Of a DNA stretch of 64,000 nucleotides, positions 17,940 through 26,317 are shown piece by piece. Position numbers and translations under genes: made by a program. A model generated the notes under the pieces. That model searched no databases. It saw only the letters and a program-made list of their open reading frames with translations, and was not told where the DNA came from. Position 1 is the first letter of the stretch. Every line of letters begins with the position of its first letter. This stretch comes from Comamonas sp. GTDB taxonomy: Bacteria; Pseudomonadota; Gammaproteobacteria; Burkholderiales; Burkholderiaceae_C. The stretch spans positions 1 to 64,000 of the forward strand of contig NZ_SPEY01000023.1 in NCBI RefSeq assembly GCF_009360615.1. Reading direction: 5' to 3'.

Positions 17940-19292
17940 ATGAGTGCATCCGCTGTGACCCGAGTGTCGCAAGCTGCGTCGGCCCCGCTGCGGCCGCTTG
18001 GCAATGTGACCGGCTGGAGACGCCACTATCTCCTGCTGGTACTGCTGCTGGTCTATGGGGTGAGCATGATCGACCGCCAGATCATGGGGGTGCTGATTCA
18101 GCCGATCAAACAGGAGATGGGGGTCTCGGACAGCGCCATGGGTTTGCTCACGGGGCTGGCCTTTGCGCTGTTCTACAGCATTCTGGCCGTGCCCTTCGGC
18201 CGCCTGGCAGACCGCACCAACCGGCGCAACCTGATTGCCTGGTGCTGCGCCGGCTGGAGCATCGCCACGGGCCTGTGCGGCATGGCCGCGGGCTTCTGGA
18301 GCCTGACGGCCGCCCGCGTGGGCGTGGCCGTGGGGGAGGCGGGCAGCACGGCGGCCTCCACCACCATGATCGCCGATGTCTATCCGCCCGAGCAGCGCAG
18401 CCGCGCCATGAGCGTGTTCAGCCTGGGCCCGCATCTGGGTTCGCTGGTGGGGCTCGGCGTGGGTGCCTGGATCGCCCAGCACTACGGTTGGCGCTCGGCC
18501 TTCCTGTCGCTGGCGCTGCCCGGCGTGCTGGTCGCCCTGCTGCTGCGGCTGACCTGTCGCGAGCCCCTGAGGGGGGCGCAGGACGGGGGAGCGACGGCTC
18601 AGGCTGGCGCTGAAAAATTTGGCGATGTCATGGTCGCGCTGGCGCGCAACAAGGCGTTTGTGGGTCTGGGTCTGGCCAGCATGCTGATGGCGTTTTCAGG
18701 CTATGCCATCGGCCTGTGGAACACGGCGTTTCTGGTGCGATCGCACGGCCTGCAGCTCAAGGATGCGGGGGCCATCATGGGGTTTATCGGCGGGCCTGCA
18801 GCCATCGCCGGTGCTTTGGTCAGTGGCTGGCTGACCGACCGCATGGCCAGTCGTGACAAGCGCTGGCAGGTGGGGGTGCCGATATTGGGAACGCTGATCT
18901 CGGTGCCACTGGGGCTGGCGTTCTATCTCAACACCTCGCCCCAGACCTGGCAGCTTGCCGGGCTTCGGATTCCCCATGCCGTGGCCTTCTATGGCGTGTT
19001 TGCCATCTTCTCCAGCTTCTGGGCGGCGCCGGTGTTTGCAGCACTGACGAATGTGATTGCGGCGCACCGCCTGGCGACCTCGCTGTCCATCTACAACCTG
19101 CTGCTGACGGCGGTGGGCGGTGGTCTTGGGCCTTTGACGGTGGGGCTGCTCAGCGATGCCTTCACTGTCCGGTTCGGGCAGGAGTCGCTGCGCTGGGCGC
19201 TGGTCTGCATACTGGCGTTCTATCTGCTGGCGGTGGGGATCTATGCCTGGGTCATCAGGCACTACGAGGTGCAGCTTGGAGCAGCAAAGTGA
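17940..19292 (+). CDS. MFS transporter (spinster-like), copy 1
   Basis: 450 residues with about twelve membrane segments. The first helix region carries VSMIDRQIMGVLIQPIKQEM and the loop between helices 2 and 3 the MFS signature GRLADRTNRRN. It shares this layout with the MFS proteins at 21992 and 26318, so the three look like paralogues of one subfamily. The neighbours suggest transport of a steroid or a degradation intermediate, direction unknown. CAGGAGACAGGAC precedes ATG 17940. An inverted repeat lies just upstream, so it may be separately regulated from the dehydrogenase ending 99 bp before. Confidence 0.9.
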   Translation: MSASAVTRVSQAASAPLRPLGNVTGWRRHYLLLVLLLVYGVSMIDRQIMGVLIQPIKQEMGVSDSAMGLLTGLAFALFYSILAVPFGRLADRTNRRNLIAWCCAGWSIATGLCGMAAGFWSLTAARVGVAVGEAGSTAASTTMIADVYPPEQRSRAMSVFSLGPHLGSLVGLGVGAWIAQHYGWRSAFLSLALPGVLVALLLRLTCREPLRGAQDGGATAQAGAEKFGDVMVALARNKAFVGLGLASMLMAFSGYAIGLWNTAFLVRSHGLQLKDAGAIMGFIGGPAAIAGALVSGWLTDRMASRDKRWQVGVPILGTLISVPLGLAFYLNTSPQTWQLAGLRIPHAVAFYGVFAIFSSFWAAPVFAALTNVIAAHRLATSLSIYNLLLTAVGGGLGPLTVGLLSDAFTVRFGQESLRWALVCILAFYLLAVGIYAWVIRHYEVQLGAAK

Positions 19293-19455
19293 CCTGAACG
19301 ACATGGCGGCAAGGTCGCCAGGCTGCGCTTTGCCGGATATCCGCCGGCACTGAACCGCGACGGCGCGTCTGCAGACGCGCCCCAGGGCAGGCGCTCTGGC
19401 AACACAGGCCGTTCTGCCCGGGCATCGGACGGCCAATGAGCAAGGGTCTGTCCCC

Positions 19456-19469
19456 AGTTCAAGCGGACG
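19456..19469. promoter_or_regulatory. Operator-like palindrome, site 2
   Basis: AGTTCAAGCGGACG matches the reverse complement of the window consensus (CGTCCAAACGGACG) at 11 of 14 positions. It lies 88 bp before the CoA ligase start at 19558. Confidence 0.45.
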
Positions 19470-19557
19470 ATGAATGCAGCAGGCTCTCTGCCGAGCATGA
19501 GGGCGATGCGAGGCACAGTGAAATCAGAAAGACTCAAGCACAGATGGAGACAGGAAG

Positions 19558-21183
19558 ATGAAGCGGACCTTCAACTTGGCAGATATTTTTGAGCTGGTGG
19601 TACAGGCCGTGCCCGACCGCACGGCCTTTGGTTGCGGGGACCAGAAGCTCAGCTTCAGGCAGCTCGACGAGCGCGCCAATCGGCTGGGCAATGCACTGCG
19701 CGCGCGTGGCATCGGGCGGGGCGACAACGTCGGCATCCAGCTCTACAACGGTGCGGAGTATCTGGAGGCCTTTTTCGCCTGCAGCAAGATCGGAGCCGTG
19801 CCCGTGAACGTGAACTACCGCTATGTGGCCGATGAGCTTCAGGCACTGTTCAACAGCCTGGACCTGCGGGGCCTGGTCTATGGCGCGGACTTTGATGCAG
19901 CGGTGCTGCAGGTCATGCCCCAGGTGCCCACGCTGCGCCTGGCGCTGCGGGTTGGCGCTTCGCGCGACGGGTTGTCCAGGAGCGTTCAGCCCTACGAGCC
20001 GGTGCTGGCCGAAGGTGCCCGGGAACTGGTGGACGCCGAGCGCAGCGATGACGATATCTTCATGCTCTGCACGGGCGGAACCACGGGGCTGCCCAAGGGG
20101 GTGATGTGGCCGCACAAATCGCTGTTCATGGAGGCGCTCGGCGGAGGCGGCTATTACTTTCGCCGACCGCCCATCGAGACTCCCGAGGAGCTGTTGCAGC
20201 TGGTGCCTGCCGGCCCGGCACTGGCCTATCTGGCTGCCGCCCCGCTGATGCATGGCGCAGCCATGTGGGCCACCCTGATCAGCCTGTTTTCCGGACATCC
20301 CGTCTATGTCAGCGAGCGCAAGAATTTCGATCCCGTGCACATGCTGGACCTGATCGAGCGGCATCAGATCAATGTCATGGCCGTGGTCGGCGATGCCATG
20401 GCCCTGCCCATCATCCAGACACTGGAGAGCCACCCCGGACGCTGGCCGCTCAAGTCGCTGGTGATTTTCGGCAACGGCGGTGCCGTGTTCTCGCGCCATC
20501 TGCAGGAGCGTCTGCTGGCGCAGGTTCCGCATCTGGTGCTGAACAACGGAATGGCCAGCTCCGAATCCGGTGTTCTGGGCGGGGGTGAGAAGACACCCGA
20601 GGGCGAGGGCTTCATGCGCATCGCGCCGCGCCCCGATCTGGGCGTGATCTCCGAGGATCTGCGCATCCTCGGGAGGCCCGGAGAGGAAGGCATTCTTGCG
20701 CGCCGCGGACACATGCCCCTGGGCTATTACGGCGATCCCAAGAAAACGGCCGAGACCTTTGTGATGGTCGAGGGCAGCCGCTGGGTGTTGACGGGAGACA
20801 GGGCGCGCATCGACACCACGGGTGAATATGTGGTGCTGGGGCGTGGCTCGCAATGCATCAACACCGGAGGCGAGAAGGTCTACCCCGAAGAGGTGGAGGA
20901 AGCGGCCCGCCGCTACCTGCCGGTCCAGGATGTGGTGGTCGTGGGCGTTCCCGACCAGCGCTGGGGCAGCAAGGTGGTGGCGGTGGTGCAGGTGCAGCCA
21001 GGCCAGGAGTTCGACCTGCAGGAGTTCGAGACGGTCTGCCGCAGCAATCTGTCGGGCTACAAGCTGCCGCGCGCCGTGTATCTGGCCAAGGAAGTCAGGC
21101 GCAGCCCGGCAGGCAAGGCGGATTACCGCTGGGCCAAGGCCTATGCGGCAGCACATGAGCCGCTGGCGGCCGTGGTCGTCTGA
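19558..21183 (+). CDS. Acyl-CoA synthetase, FadD19-like steroid-CoA ligase
   Basis: 541 residues of the ANL superfamily, forming acyl-CoA from a carboxylate, ATP and CoA through an acyl-adenylate. The P-loop is LCTGGTTGLPKGVMWPHKS. The TGGTTG-x-PKGVMW form is what I know from FadD19-type ligases for sterol side chains, rather than the TSGTTG of fatty-acid ligases. Other motifs: NNGMASSESG (A5 region), TGDRAR (A7) and the catalytic lysine near the end in RSPAGKADYRWAK. It has its own upstream region with an operator-like site and is followed by a strong terminator, so it is probably a single-gene unit. Confidence 0.87.
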   Translation: MKRTFNLADIFELVVQAVPDRTAFGCGDQKLSFRQLDERANRLGNALRARGIGRGDNVGIQLYNGAEYLEAFFACSKIGAVPVNVNYRYVADELQALFNSLDLRGLVYGADFDAAVLQVMPQVPTLRLALRVGASRDGLSRSVQPYEPVLAEGARELVDAERSDDDIFMLCTGGTTGLPKGVMWPHKSLFMEALGGGGYYFRRPPIETPEELLQLVPAGPALAYLAAAPLMHGAAMWATLISLFSGHPVYVSERKNFDPVHMLDLIERHQINVMAVVGDAMALPIIQTLESHPGRWPLKSLVIFGNGGAVFSRHLQERLLAQVPHLVLNNGMASSESGVLGGGEKTPEGEGFMRIAPRPDLGVISEDLRILGRPGEEGILARRGHMPLGYYGDPKKTAETFVMVEGSRWVLTGDRARIDTTGEYVVLGRGSQCINTGGEKVYPEEVEEAARRYLPVQDVVVVGVPDQRWGSKVVAVVQVQPGQEFDLQEFETVCRSNLSGYKLPRAVYLAKEVRRSPAGKADYRWAKAYAAAHEPLAAVVV

Positions 21184-21249
21184 TCCGCAAACAAGTCATT
21201 CCATACGGCACAGGAATACCCTGTTCGTCGCGCCTGACGACGGGATTTA

Positions 21250-21275
21250 AAGGAGGCCTCGGCCTCCTTCTTTTT
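21250..21275 (+). terminator. Rho-independent terminator after CoA ligase
   Basis: Arms AAGGAGGC (21250-21257) and GCCTCCTT (21262-21269) with a CTCG loop, followed by CTTTTTG. Being symmetrical, it could also serve the convergent small gene ending at 21281. Confidence 0.85.
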
Positions 21276-21280
21276 GACCT

Positions 21281-21718
21281 TCAGCGTGCCACGGCACAGA
21301 TCCTGCGAGCCGTCTTTTCGGACGTCAGTGCCACAAAGGCCTTGGCTTGGTCGTCATAGCGGTGGGCAATCACATACCGGTTGCAGCGATCCGAGTAGCG
21401 TGCGCAGACCTGCATGGCAACGCACAGATGGGGCCCGCTTCCCCAGACCCTGGCAGGCGGCCTGTCGTAGATGCCTTCATACAGCGTCTGTTCCCGCAAC
21501 CCCCCGTCGTTCCACCGGGCCACGATTTCAGAAGAGAAATGGTCAAAGCCGGCGCTGCTGTAGCCCACCTCGTAGTCGATCGTGCCCAGCCCGGAGATGG
21601 AAGTGCGGCCCGTGGCCTGCCTGTCCCAGGCCGCAGATTCCTGTGCGTCGCAGGAGATGGCGAAACAGCCCAGCAGGAGCCATGTTTGAAGCGGGACTGA
21701 GAGCTTGCGCAGGTGCAT
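21281..21718 (-). CDS. Small secreted protein of unknown function
   Basis: 145 residues. The N terminus looks like a signal peptide (basic MHLRK, hydrophobic LQTWLLLGCFAISC, cleavage near CDAQES). The rest is soluble with four scattered cysteines that could form disulfides after export (CVAMQVC, CNRY, CAVAR). I recognise no domain. It is convergent with the CoA ligase and shares the terminator. The opposite strand also has an open frame, but only this one has an export signal and a plausible composition. Confidence 0.55.
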   Translation of the reverse strand: MHLRKLSVPLQTWLLLGCFAISCDAQESAAWDRQATGRTSISGLGTIDYEVGYSSAGFDHFSSEIVARWNDGGLREQTLYEGIYDRPPARVWGSGPHLCVAMQVCARYSDRCNRYVIAHRYDDQAKAFVALTSEKTARRICAVAR

Positions 21719-21854
21719 GGGGTGTAGGCCCTGAAGTTGACGCCGCCACTATATCTCCGAGATCCGCATGGCATGAGAGGTCTGGCGCACGAGGCTTTCG
21801 CGCCATGGCTGTCCGCCTCCAGCCAGGTGCGTGCGCTCTGCACGGAGGGTGGAC

Positions 21855-21874
21855 CATCGTCCGTTAAGACGATG
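21855..21874. promoter_or_regulatory. Operator-like palindrome, site 3
   Basis: Perfect 7-bp arms CATCGTC (21855-21861) and GACGATG (21868-21874) around CGTTAA. The core 21858-21871 (CGTCCGTTAAGACG) matches the window consensus at 12 of 14 positions. It lies about 120 bp before the MFS start at 21992. Confidence 0.6.
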
Positions 21875-21991
21875 TGAGTGCGGCCGCTCCTGTCCACGAT
21901 GCTCAGGGCAGCACCGAGCATCCGCACCCCGCTGTCAGCCGGGCGGTCAGGGCGCTAGGCATGCAGCGCGATGCGAACAACAAGGACAACA

Positions 21992-23287
21992 ATGACCGAT
22001 AGAAACCATCAGACCCCCTCAAGAGTTTATGTGCTGGCCCTGCTCACAGCCCTGTCTGCCCTGACTTTCATGGACCGGCAGGTTCTGGCGGTGCTGCTGC
22101 AGCCCATCAAGCAGGAGTTCGGTTTCTCGGATTTGCAGATCGGCCTGATCACGGGACTCGGTTTTGCGCTGACCTTTGCCGCCCTGGGTATTCCCCTGGG
22201 GCGGCTGGCGGATCGCCGTGAACGGCGCAGCCTGATTGCCTGGTGCCGCGGCATCGGCGGCGCTGTGGCGGCCCTCGGCGCACTGGCCACCGGCTCCGGC
22301 GGGCTGACGGCATCGCGCGCCGGCGCTGCCCTGGGGGATGCCGGTGGCGGCGCGGCCTCGATGTCCATCCTGGCCGATCTCTACAAACCCCATGAGCGCT
22401 CGCGCGCCATGAGTGTCTTCGGCGTCGGCAATGCGACGGGCGCCCTGCTGGCCCTGCTGCTGGGGCCGCTGTTTGCCGAGCTGTGGGGCTGGCGCGCGAC
22501 CATGGTCATCATCGGCGTGGCCATCATGCTCCTGTCGCTGGTGCTGCGCCTGAGTGTGCGAGAACCCGTTCGCGTCTGCGTGCAGGCGGGAGCGGCAGCG
22601 CAGGAGGTCCGGCCACAGTCCCGATCGGCGGTCGCCCTGATATGGCAGGAGCCCGTGACCCGCTTTCTGATTCTGGGCGCGGCCTGTGTGCTGATCGCGG
22701 GAATCTCGATCGGTGCCTGGAATGTCGCCTTGCTGGCCCGCCGCTTCGATCTCAGCCTCAAGCAGGCCGGTTCGATTTCCGCAGGGGCTGCGGTGCTCTC
22801 GGTCTCGGGCAGTCTGTTCTCGGGCTGGCTCACGGACCGGCTGGCACGCAGCGACGTGCGCTGGCAGATCCGCATTCCGGTGATCGGCACCGGCCTGGCC
22901 ATGGTGCTGGGTTTCGGCTATCTGCTGGTGGGCTCGGACCTATTTGTGCTGTCCATGGCCTGCATGCTGGTCTACTCCTTCTTCACGGCCTGGTGGGCAC
23001 CGGCCACCTATGCGGCACTGAGCCTGGTCGTTGACGCCGAGCGGCGCGCCACGGCCAGCGCCATGGTGCTGATGGCCGGCGCCCTGCTCGGCAATGGCGT
23101 GGGGCCCATCGTGGCCGGCTGGCTCAGCGATGTGCTCAACACCCTTGCTCCCGGCGAAGGCCTGCGCTATGCCATGGCGATCATGATGTCCACGCTGGCA
23201 CCGGCGGTGTGGGCCTTCTACCGCGCCCTGCAGCACTACCCTGGCGCCTACCACAGGGTCCATGCGCCCGTGGCCGTCGCAGCATGA
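21992..23287 (+). CDS. MFS transporter (spinster-like), copy 2
   Basis: 431 residues, about twelve membrane segments. It has the same first-helix pattern as its neighbours (FMDRQVLAVLLQPIKQEFGF) and the loop GRLADRRERRS. Cargo unknown; steroid or bile-acid transport fits the context. The start ATG 21992 gives MTDRNHQTPS directly before the first helix. Its stop overlaps the start of the EthD-like gene (ATGA at 23284-23287), so the two are translationally coupled. An operator-like palindrome lies upstream. Confidence 0.9.
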   Translation: MTDRNHQTPSRVYVLALLTALSALTFMDRQVLAVLLQPIKQEFGFSDLQIGLITGLGFALTFAALGIPLGRLADRRERRSLIAWCRGIGGAVAALGALATGSGGLTASRAGAALGDAGGGAASMSILADLYKPHERSRAMSVFGVGNATGALLALLLGPLFAELWGWRATMVIIGVAIMLLSLVLRLSVREPVRVCVQAGAAAQEVRPQSRSAVALIWQEPVTRFLILGAACVLIAGISIGAWNVALLARRFDLSLKQAGSISAGAAVLSVSGSLFSGWLTDRLARSDVRWQIRIPVIGTGLAMVLGFGYLLVGSDLFVLSMACMLVYSFFTAWWAPATYAALSLVVDAERRATASAMVLMAGALLGNGVGPIVAGWLSDVLNTLAPGEGLRYAMAIMMSTLAPAVWAFYRALQHYPGAYHRVHAPVAVAA

Positions 23288-24015
23288 AAAGGCAGGAACC
23301 CCGCGAGCAGGGCGGCGCTGCCGTCTGGAAGATGATCTATCTGGCGCGGCGCAACCCCGCGCTGCGCCCCGAGGAATTCGCCCAGGCCTGGCGCGAGCAT
23401 TCCGCGCTGGGGCGCCAGTGCCGCAGCGTCGGGCAGCGCGTCCAGGCCGTGGCACAGTGCGCACGCGTACTGGACATGCCCGCCCCTGCCGCAGCCCTGA
23501 GCCAGGACTACGACGGCGTCAACCTCATGGTGCTGTCCGGGCGCGAAGCAGGCTCGGACATCTGGAGCGATCCCGAAACCCTGGCCATCATGCGCCCCGA
23601 CGAGCCTCGCGTGTTTGCCGACTATGTGCGCAATTTCTCGCTGCTGTGCCGTCAGCAGGTGCTGCATGGCAGCCGGAGCGATGATGTCCTTCCGCAGCAG
23701 GGGCAGGTGATCGTGATCGGCTTTCTGCAGCGCAGCGATGTCTGGCAGGGAGCGGCAGCCTTGCCGCAAGCCTGTCCGCTACAGTGGCGAAGCGGTGCGC
23801 TGGCTCGGACCAGCCGCATCGTCTGCAACACTGTCGATGCGCAGGCGCCGGACGGCTATGGCTACCGCCATGTGCTCGAGTGGTGGTTCGACACGCTGGA
23901 GCAGGCGCAGGCGGCAGTCGCGTCCATCGATGTCTCGGCCTGTGCGCAGGGCGGAGAGTTCGGCTGGGGGCGGCATGTCCTGCTGCTGACGCAGGTGACG
24001 CATTCCCGGCCTTGA
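23284..24015 (+). CDS. EthD-like protein (ferredoxin-fold, dimeric alpha/beta barrel)
   Basis: 243 residues. The N-terminal part matches the EthD pattern: a short strand (WKMIYLARRNPALRPEEF) then an amphipathic helix with WREHSALGRQC. The second half (VIVIGFLQRSD, then YRHVLEWWFDTLEQAQAAV) looks like a second copy of the same fold. Some members of this family in degradation clusters are needed for an oxygenase without being catalytic; others act on small molecules. It overlaps the MFS gene by 4 bp. The Rieske oxygenase is the next gene downstream but on the opposite strand. Role unproven. Confidence 0.65.
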   Translation: MKRQEPREQGGAAVWKMIYLARRNPALRPEEFAQAWREHSALGRQCRSVGQRVQAVAQCARVLDMPAPAAALSQDYDGVNLMVLSGREAGSDIWSDPETLAIMRPDEPRVFADYVRNFSLLCRQQVLHGSRSDDVLPQQGQVIVIGFLQRSDVWQGAAALPQACPLQWRSGALARTSRIVCNTVDAQAPDGYGYRHVLEWWFDTLEQAQAAVASIDVSACAQGGEFGWGRHVLLLTQVTHSRP

Positions 24016-24137
24016 GGACCGGATAAGACAATAGCAGCCTGCGTTTCATGAATCAGGACTTCAGTATGTTTTGTACTGGATTTTCATGGGGGTAAAGCGT
24101 TGGCAGCTATCTTTTTGATGGGAGGTCTCCCTCCAGC

Positions 24138-24168
24138 AAAAAAGGCCCATGCAAGCGCATGGGCCTTT
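24138..24168 (-). terminator. Terminator between convergent genes
   Basis: Perfect 12-bp stem AAAGGCCCATGC (24141-24152) / GCATGGGCCTTT (24157-24168) with an AAGC loop. The run of A at 24138-24143 gives a U-tract for transcripts from the minus strand, so it mainly ends the Rieske oxygenase gene and possibly also the EthD-like gene. Confidence 0.85.
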
Positions 24169-24188
24169 GGCCTTGGAGAGTGCCAGGG

Positions 24189-25298
24189 TCAGGCCGTCGC
24201 TTCCTCGGGCTCCTGCGTATAGGCCACCATGCCGCGGGGAATGTAGCGGCCCTCGCACTGGTCCAGGTATTCAGCTGCCTTGGCGCGCGGGTTGTAGAAC
24301 TGCTTGTACCAGATGCGGGCCTTGAGGAAGGCTCCGTCGCTGGGGATGAACAGCGGATTCAGGCAGGGGGCCTTCTGCGACCAGACTTCGAAGTCCTGGG
24401 CAAAGGCCAGACGGCTGGCCTCCTGGTACTGTTTGGCCGCGATTTCGTCCGCCTTGGTGGGCAGGCCGCCATGCGCGGTCTTGACCAGCAGGTTGTGCCA
24501 GACCTTGATCCTGCCGTCCTCGATGGGGGTATGCATGATCATCATGAAGGAGTTGAACATGCCGCTGACCTTGGAGACCAGGATGGCTGGGCCGTGGTAC
24601 CAGGTGTCGGTGTGCAGATCGGCGCTGGCACCGCCTTCGCCCACCAGGGTGCGGTGACCGCCGCACTGGCGCTGGATGGCATTGTGGCCCTTGAACTCGT
24701 TCTCGAAGCGCGCCACGGTGGAGCCGTGGATGGGGCTCAGATGACCATAGTCGGCAATGTTGTCCACGACCTCCATGGGATGCTGGTTCAACTCGCCCAG
24801 GTAGTCCCATTGACCGTTGACATAGGTCTCGTCATGCCAGTCGCCAAAAGTGGGCAGATCGTAGTCGGGCTCGCCGCCTTCGGGATCGAACCAGACCCAG
24901 ATGGCGCCGTACTGCTCGACCACCTTCCAGCTCTTGACCGCGGCCGCAGCCGGAATGGCGCCGTCGTGGTAGGGGATGTGGTTGCACTTGCCGTCCGCGC
25001 CGAAGCGCCAGCCGTGGTAGGGGCAGCGGATGCCGTCGCCTTCCACATTGCTGCCGCCGCCGTCGATGACCACATAGCTGGTGGCGTTGGGCGCCGCCAG
25101 ATGGGTCTTCATATGGGGACAGTAAGCGTCCAGCAGCACGACCTTGCCGCTTTCGCGGCCGCGGTACAGCGCGAAATCCTGGCCGAAGAAGCGCACGGCC
25201 ACGGGCTTGTGGGTGTCGAGCGCACTGGCCTCGGAAATCATGAACCAGCCACGCGGGTAGGTAAATTCACCGAGGCGGTAGTCCTTCGTGGTTGCCAT
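24189..25298 (-). CDS. Rieske non-heme iron oxygenase, KshA-like
   Basis: 369 residues. An N-terminal Rieske [2Fe-2S] domain has YCPHM and CPYHGWRFGADGKC as cluster ligands. The catalytic domain has the ferrous-iron pattern D-x2-H-x4-H in DNIADYGHLSPIH. The CPYHGWRFG-DGKC and ELNQHPMEVVDN segments resemble steroid-active oxygenases (KshA, and the Neverland/DAF-36 sterol desaturases). The two cluster-binding halves are separated by 29 residues instead of about 16, through an insert around VIDGGGSNVEGDG. A ring hydroxylation or desaturation of a steroid is likely, needing a reductase not encoded here. An operator-like site lies 64 bp before the start. Confidence 0.85.
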   Translation of the reverse strand: MATTKDYRLGEFTYPRGWFMISEASALDTHKPVAVRFFGQDFALYRGRESGKVVLLDAYCPHMKTHLAAPNATSYVVIDGGGSNVEGDGIRCPYHGWRFGADGKCNHIPYHDGAIPAAAAVKSWKVVEQYGAIWVWFDPEGGEPDYDLPTFGDWHDETYVNGQWDYLGELNQHPMEVVDNIADYGHLSPIHGSTVARFENEFKGHNAIQRQCGGHRTLVGEGGASADLHTDTWYHGPAILVSKVSGMFNSFMMIMHTPIEDGRIKVWHNLLVKTAHGGLPTKADEIAAKQYQEASRLAFAQDFEVWSQKAPCLNPLFIPSDGAFLKARIWYKQFYNPRAKAAEYLDQCEGRYIPRGMVAYTQEPEEATA

Positions 25299-25362
25299 TG
25301 CAGAGGTCTCCGTATTTAGTTTTGGACGGATGCATCTTCTGGCAGGCGGCGCCGCCGCGCAT

Positions 25363-25376
25363 ACTCTGTTTGGACG
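25363..25376. promoter_or_regulatory. Operator-like palindrome, site 4
   Basis: ACTCTGTTTGGACG matches the window consensus at 11 of 14 positions. It sits 64 bp before the start of the Rieske gene, in the 147-bp gap to the SDR gene. A second, weaker TTTGGACG half-site is at 25321-25328. Confidence 0.5.
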
Positions 25377-25445
25377 AGTGCCGGAGCGCTTTTGAGCTGG
25401 CGCAAACTGCCCAGGGTTTGCACCAGTCCGAGTGTGAGTGCGTGC

Positions 25446-26291
25446 TCAGGAGGTGGTCGCGGCCGCTGCCACACGCTCCTGGTACAGAGGCTGCAGGTCC
25501 AGCATGGTGTGGGACTTGGCCAGCGACAGGGCCTCGGGCTCGGAGCCCAGCCAGAACAGGGCGGCCGCGATCTGTTCAGGCGTGGCCGCGCCATAGCGCT
25601 GGGCCAGCACGCCGTCGTCGCCCAGCGTGGCCTTGACGGCCTCCGTCGTCACCACACCGGGGTTGACGCTGAAGGCGCGCACATTCTGCTGCTTGTACTC
25701 GGTGTTGATGCAGCCGGCCAGGCGCGCAATGGCGGCCTTGGAAGCCCCGTAGGCAAAGCCCCAGCCGCCTTGGTCGGCAGGCACGGGAGGGTTGTACTGA
25801 CCGGCCGCCGAGCACACATTGATGATGCGACCTCCGCCCTGTGCCGCCATGGAGGGAAGCAGGCGCTGGGCCAGATGGAACGGAGCGATGACATTGCCCA
25901 GCAGGCAGCGCTGCAGCGACCCTGCCGTGATTTCGGGGATCAGGTGGTTGATCTCGCGGTTCTGGTAGACGGCGTTGTTGATCAGCAGGTCGACACGGCC
26001 AAAGCGCTGCAGCACGGCGTCGGCGGCCTTGTCCAGGCTGGTCAGATCCATCAGGTCCATGACATGGGCAAACACCTCGCCGCCTGCGGCCTCGATGGCC
26101 CGGGCGGTGGACTCCAGACTGCCGGACAGCAACTGGCCGTTGGGCAGACGCAGCTGGTTGTCCAGCTGCGCGCCTTCGGTCAGCGTGCGCGCGGTGATGG
26201 CCACGCGCCAGCCCCGCAGGGCAAAGAAGATGGCGGTTGCCGCGCCGATGCCACGGCTGGCACCGGTGATGAGAACGACGGGCTGGCTCAT
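25446..26291 (-). CDS. Short-chain dehydrogenase/reductase
   Basis: 281 residues. The Rossmann cofactor motif is TGASRGIG near residue 10, LINNAV is the NNAG equivalent, and the catalytic residues are in NVCSAAG and YGASKAA (Tyr-x3-Lys). Arg/Thr after the second strand (ITARTLTEG) would favour NADP(H). Before the third strand there is an insert of about 20 residues (LDNQLRLPNGQLLSGS). The substrate is probably a steroid or side-chain hydroxyl. It lies 26 bp downstream of an MFS gene on the same strand and probably shares its promoter. Confidence 0.88.
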   Translation of the reverse strand: MSQPVVLITGASRGIGAATAIFFALRGWRVAITARTLTEGAQLDNQLRLPNGQLLSGSLESTARAIEAAGGEVFAHVMDLMDLTSLDKAADAVLQRFGRVDLLINNAVYQNREINHLIPEITAGSLQRCLLGNVIAPFHLAQRLLPSMAAQGGGRIINVCSAAGQYNPPVPADQGGWGFAYGASKAAIARLAGCINTEYKQQNVRAFSVNPGVVTTEAVKATLGDDGVLAQRYGAATPEQIAAALFWLGSEPEALSLAKSHTMLDLQPLYQERVAAAATTS

Positions 26292-26317
26292 GAGAGTCTC
26301 CGGTTTTTTTGGGGGGG

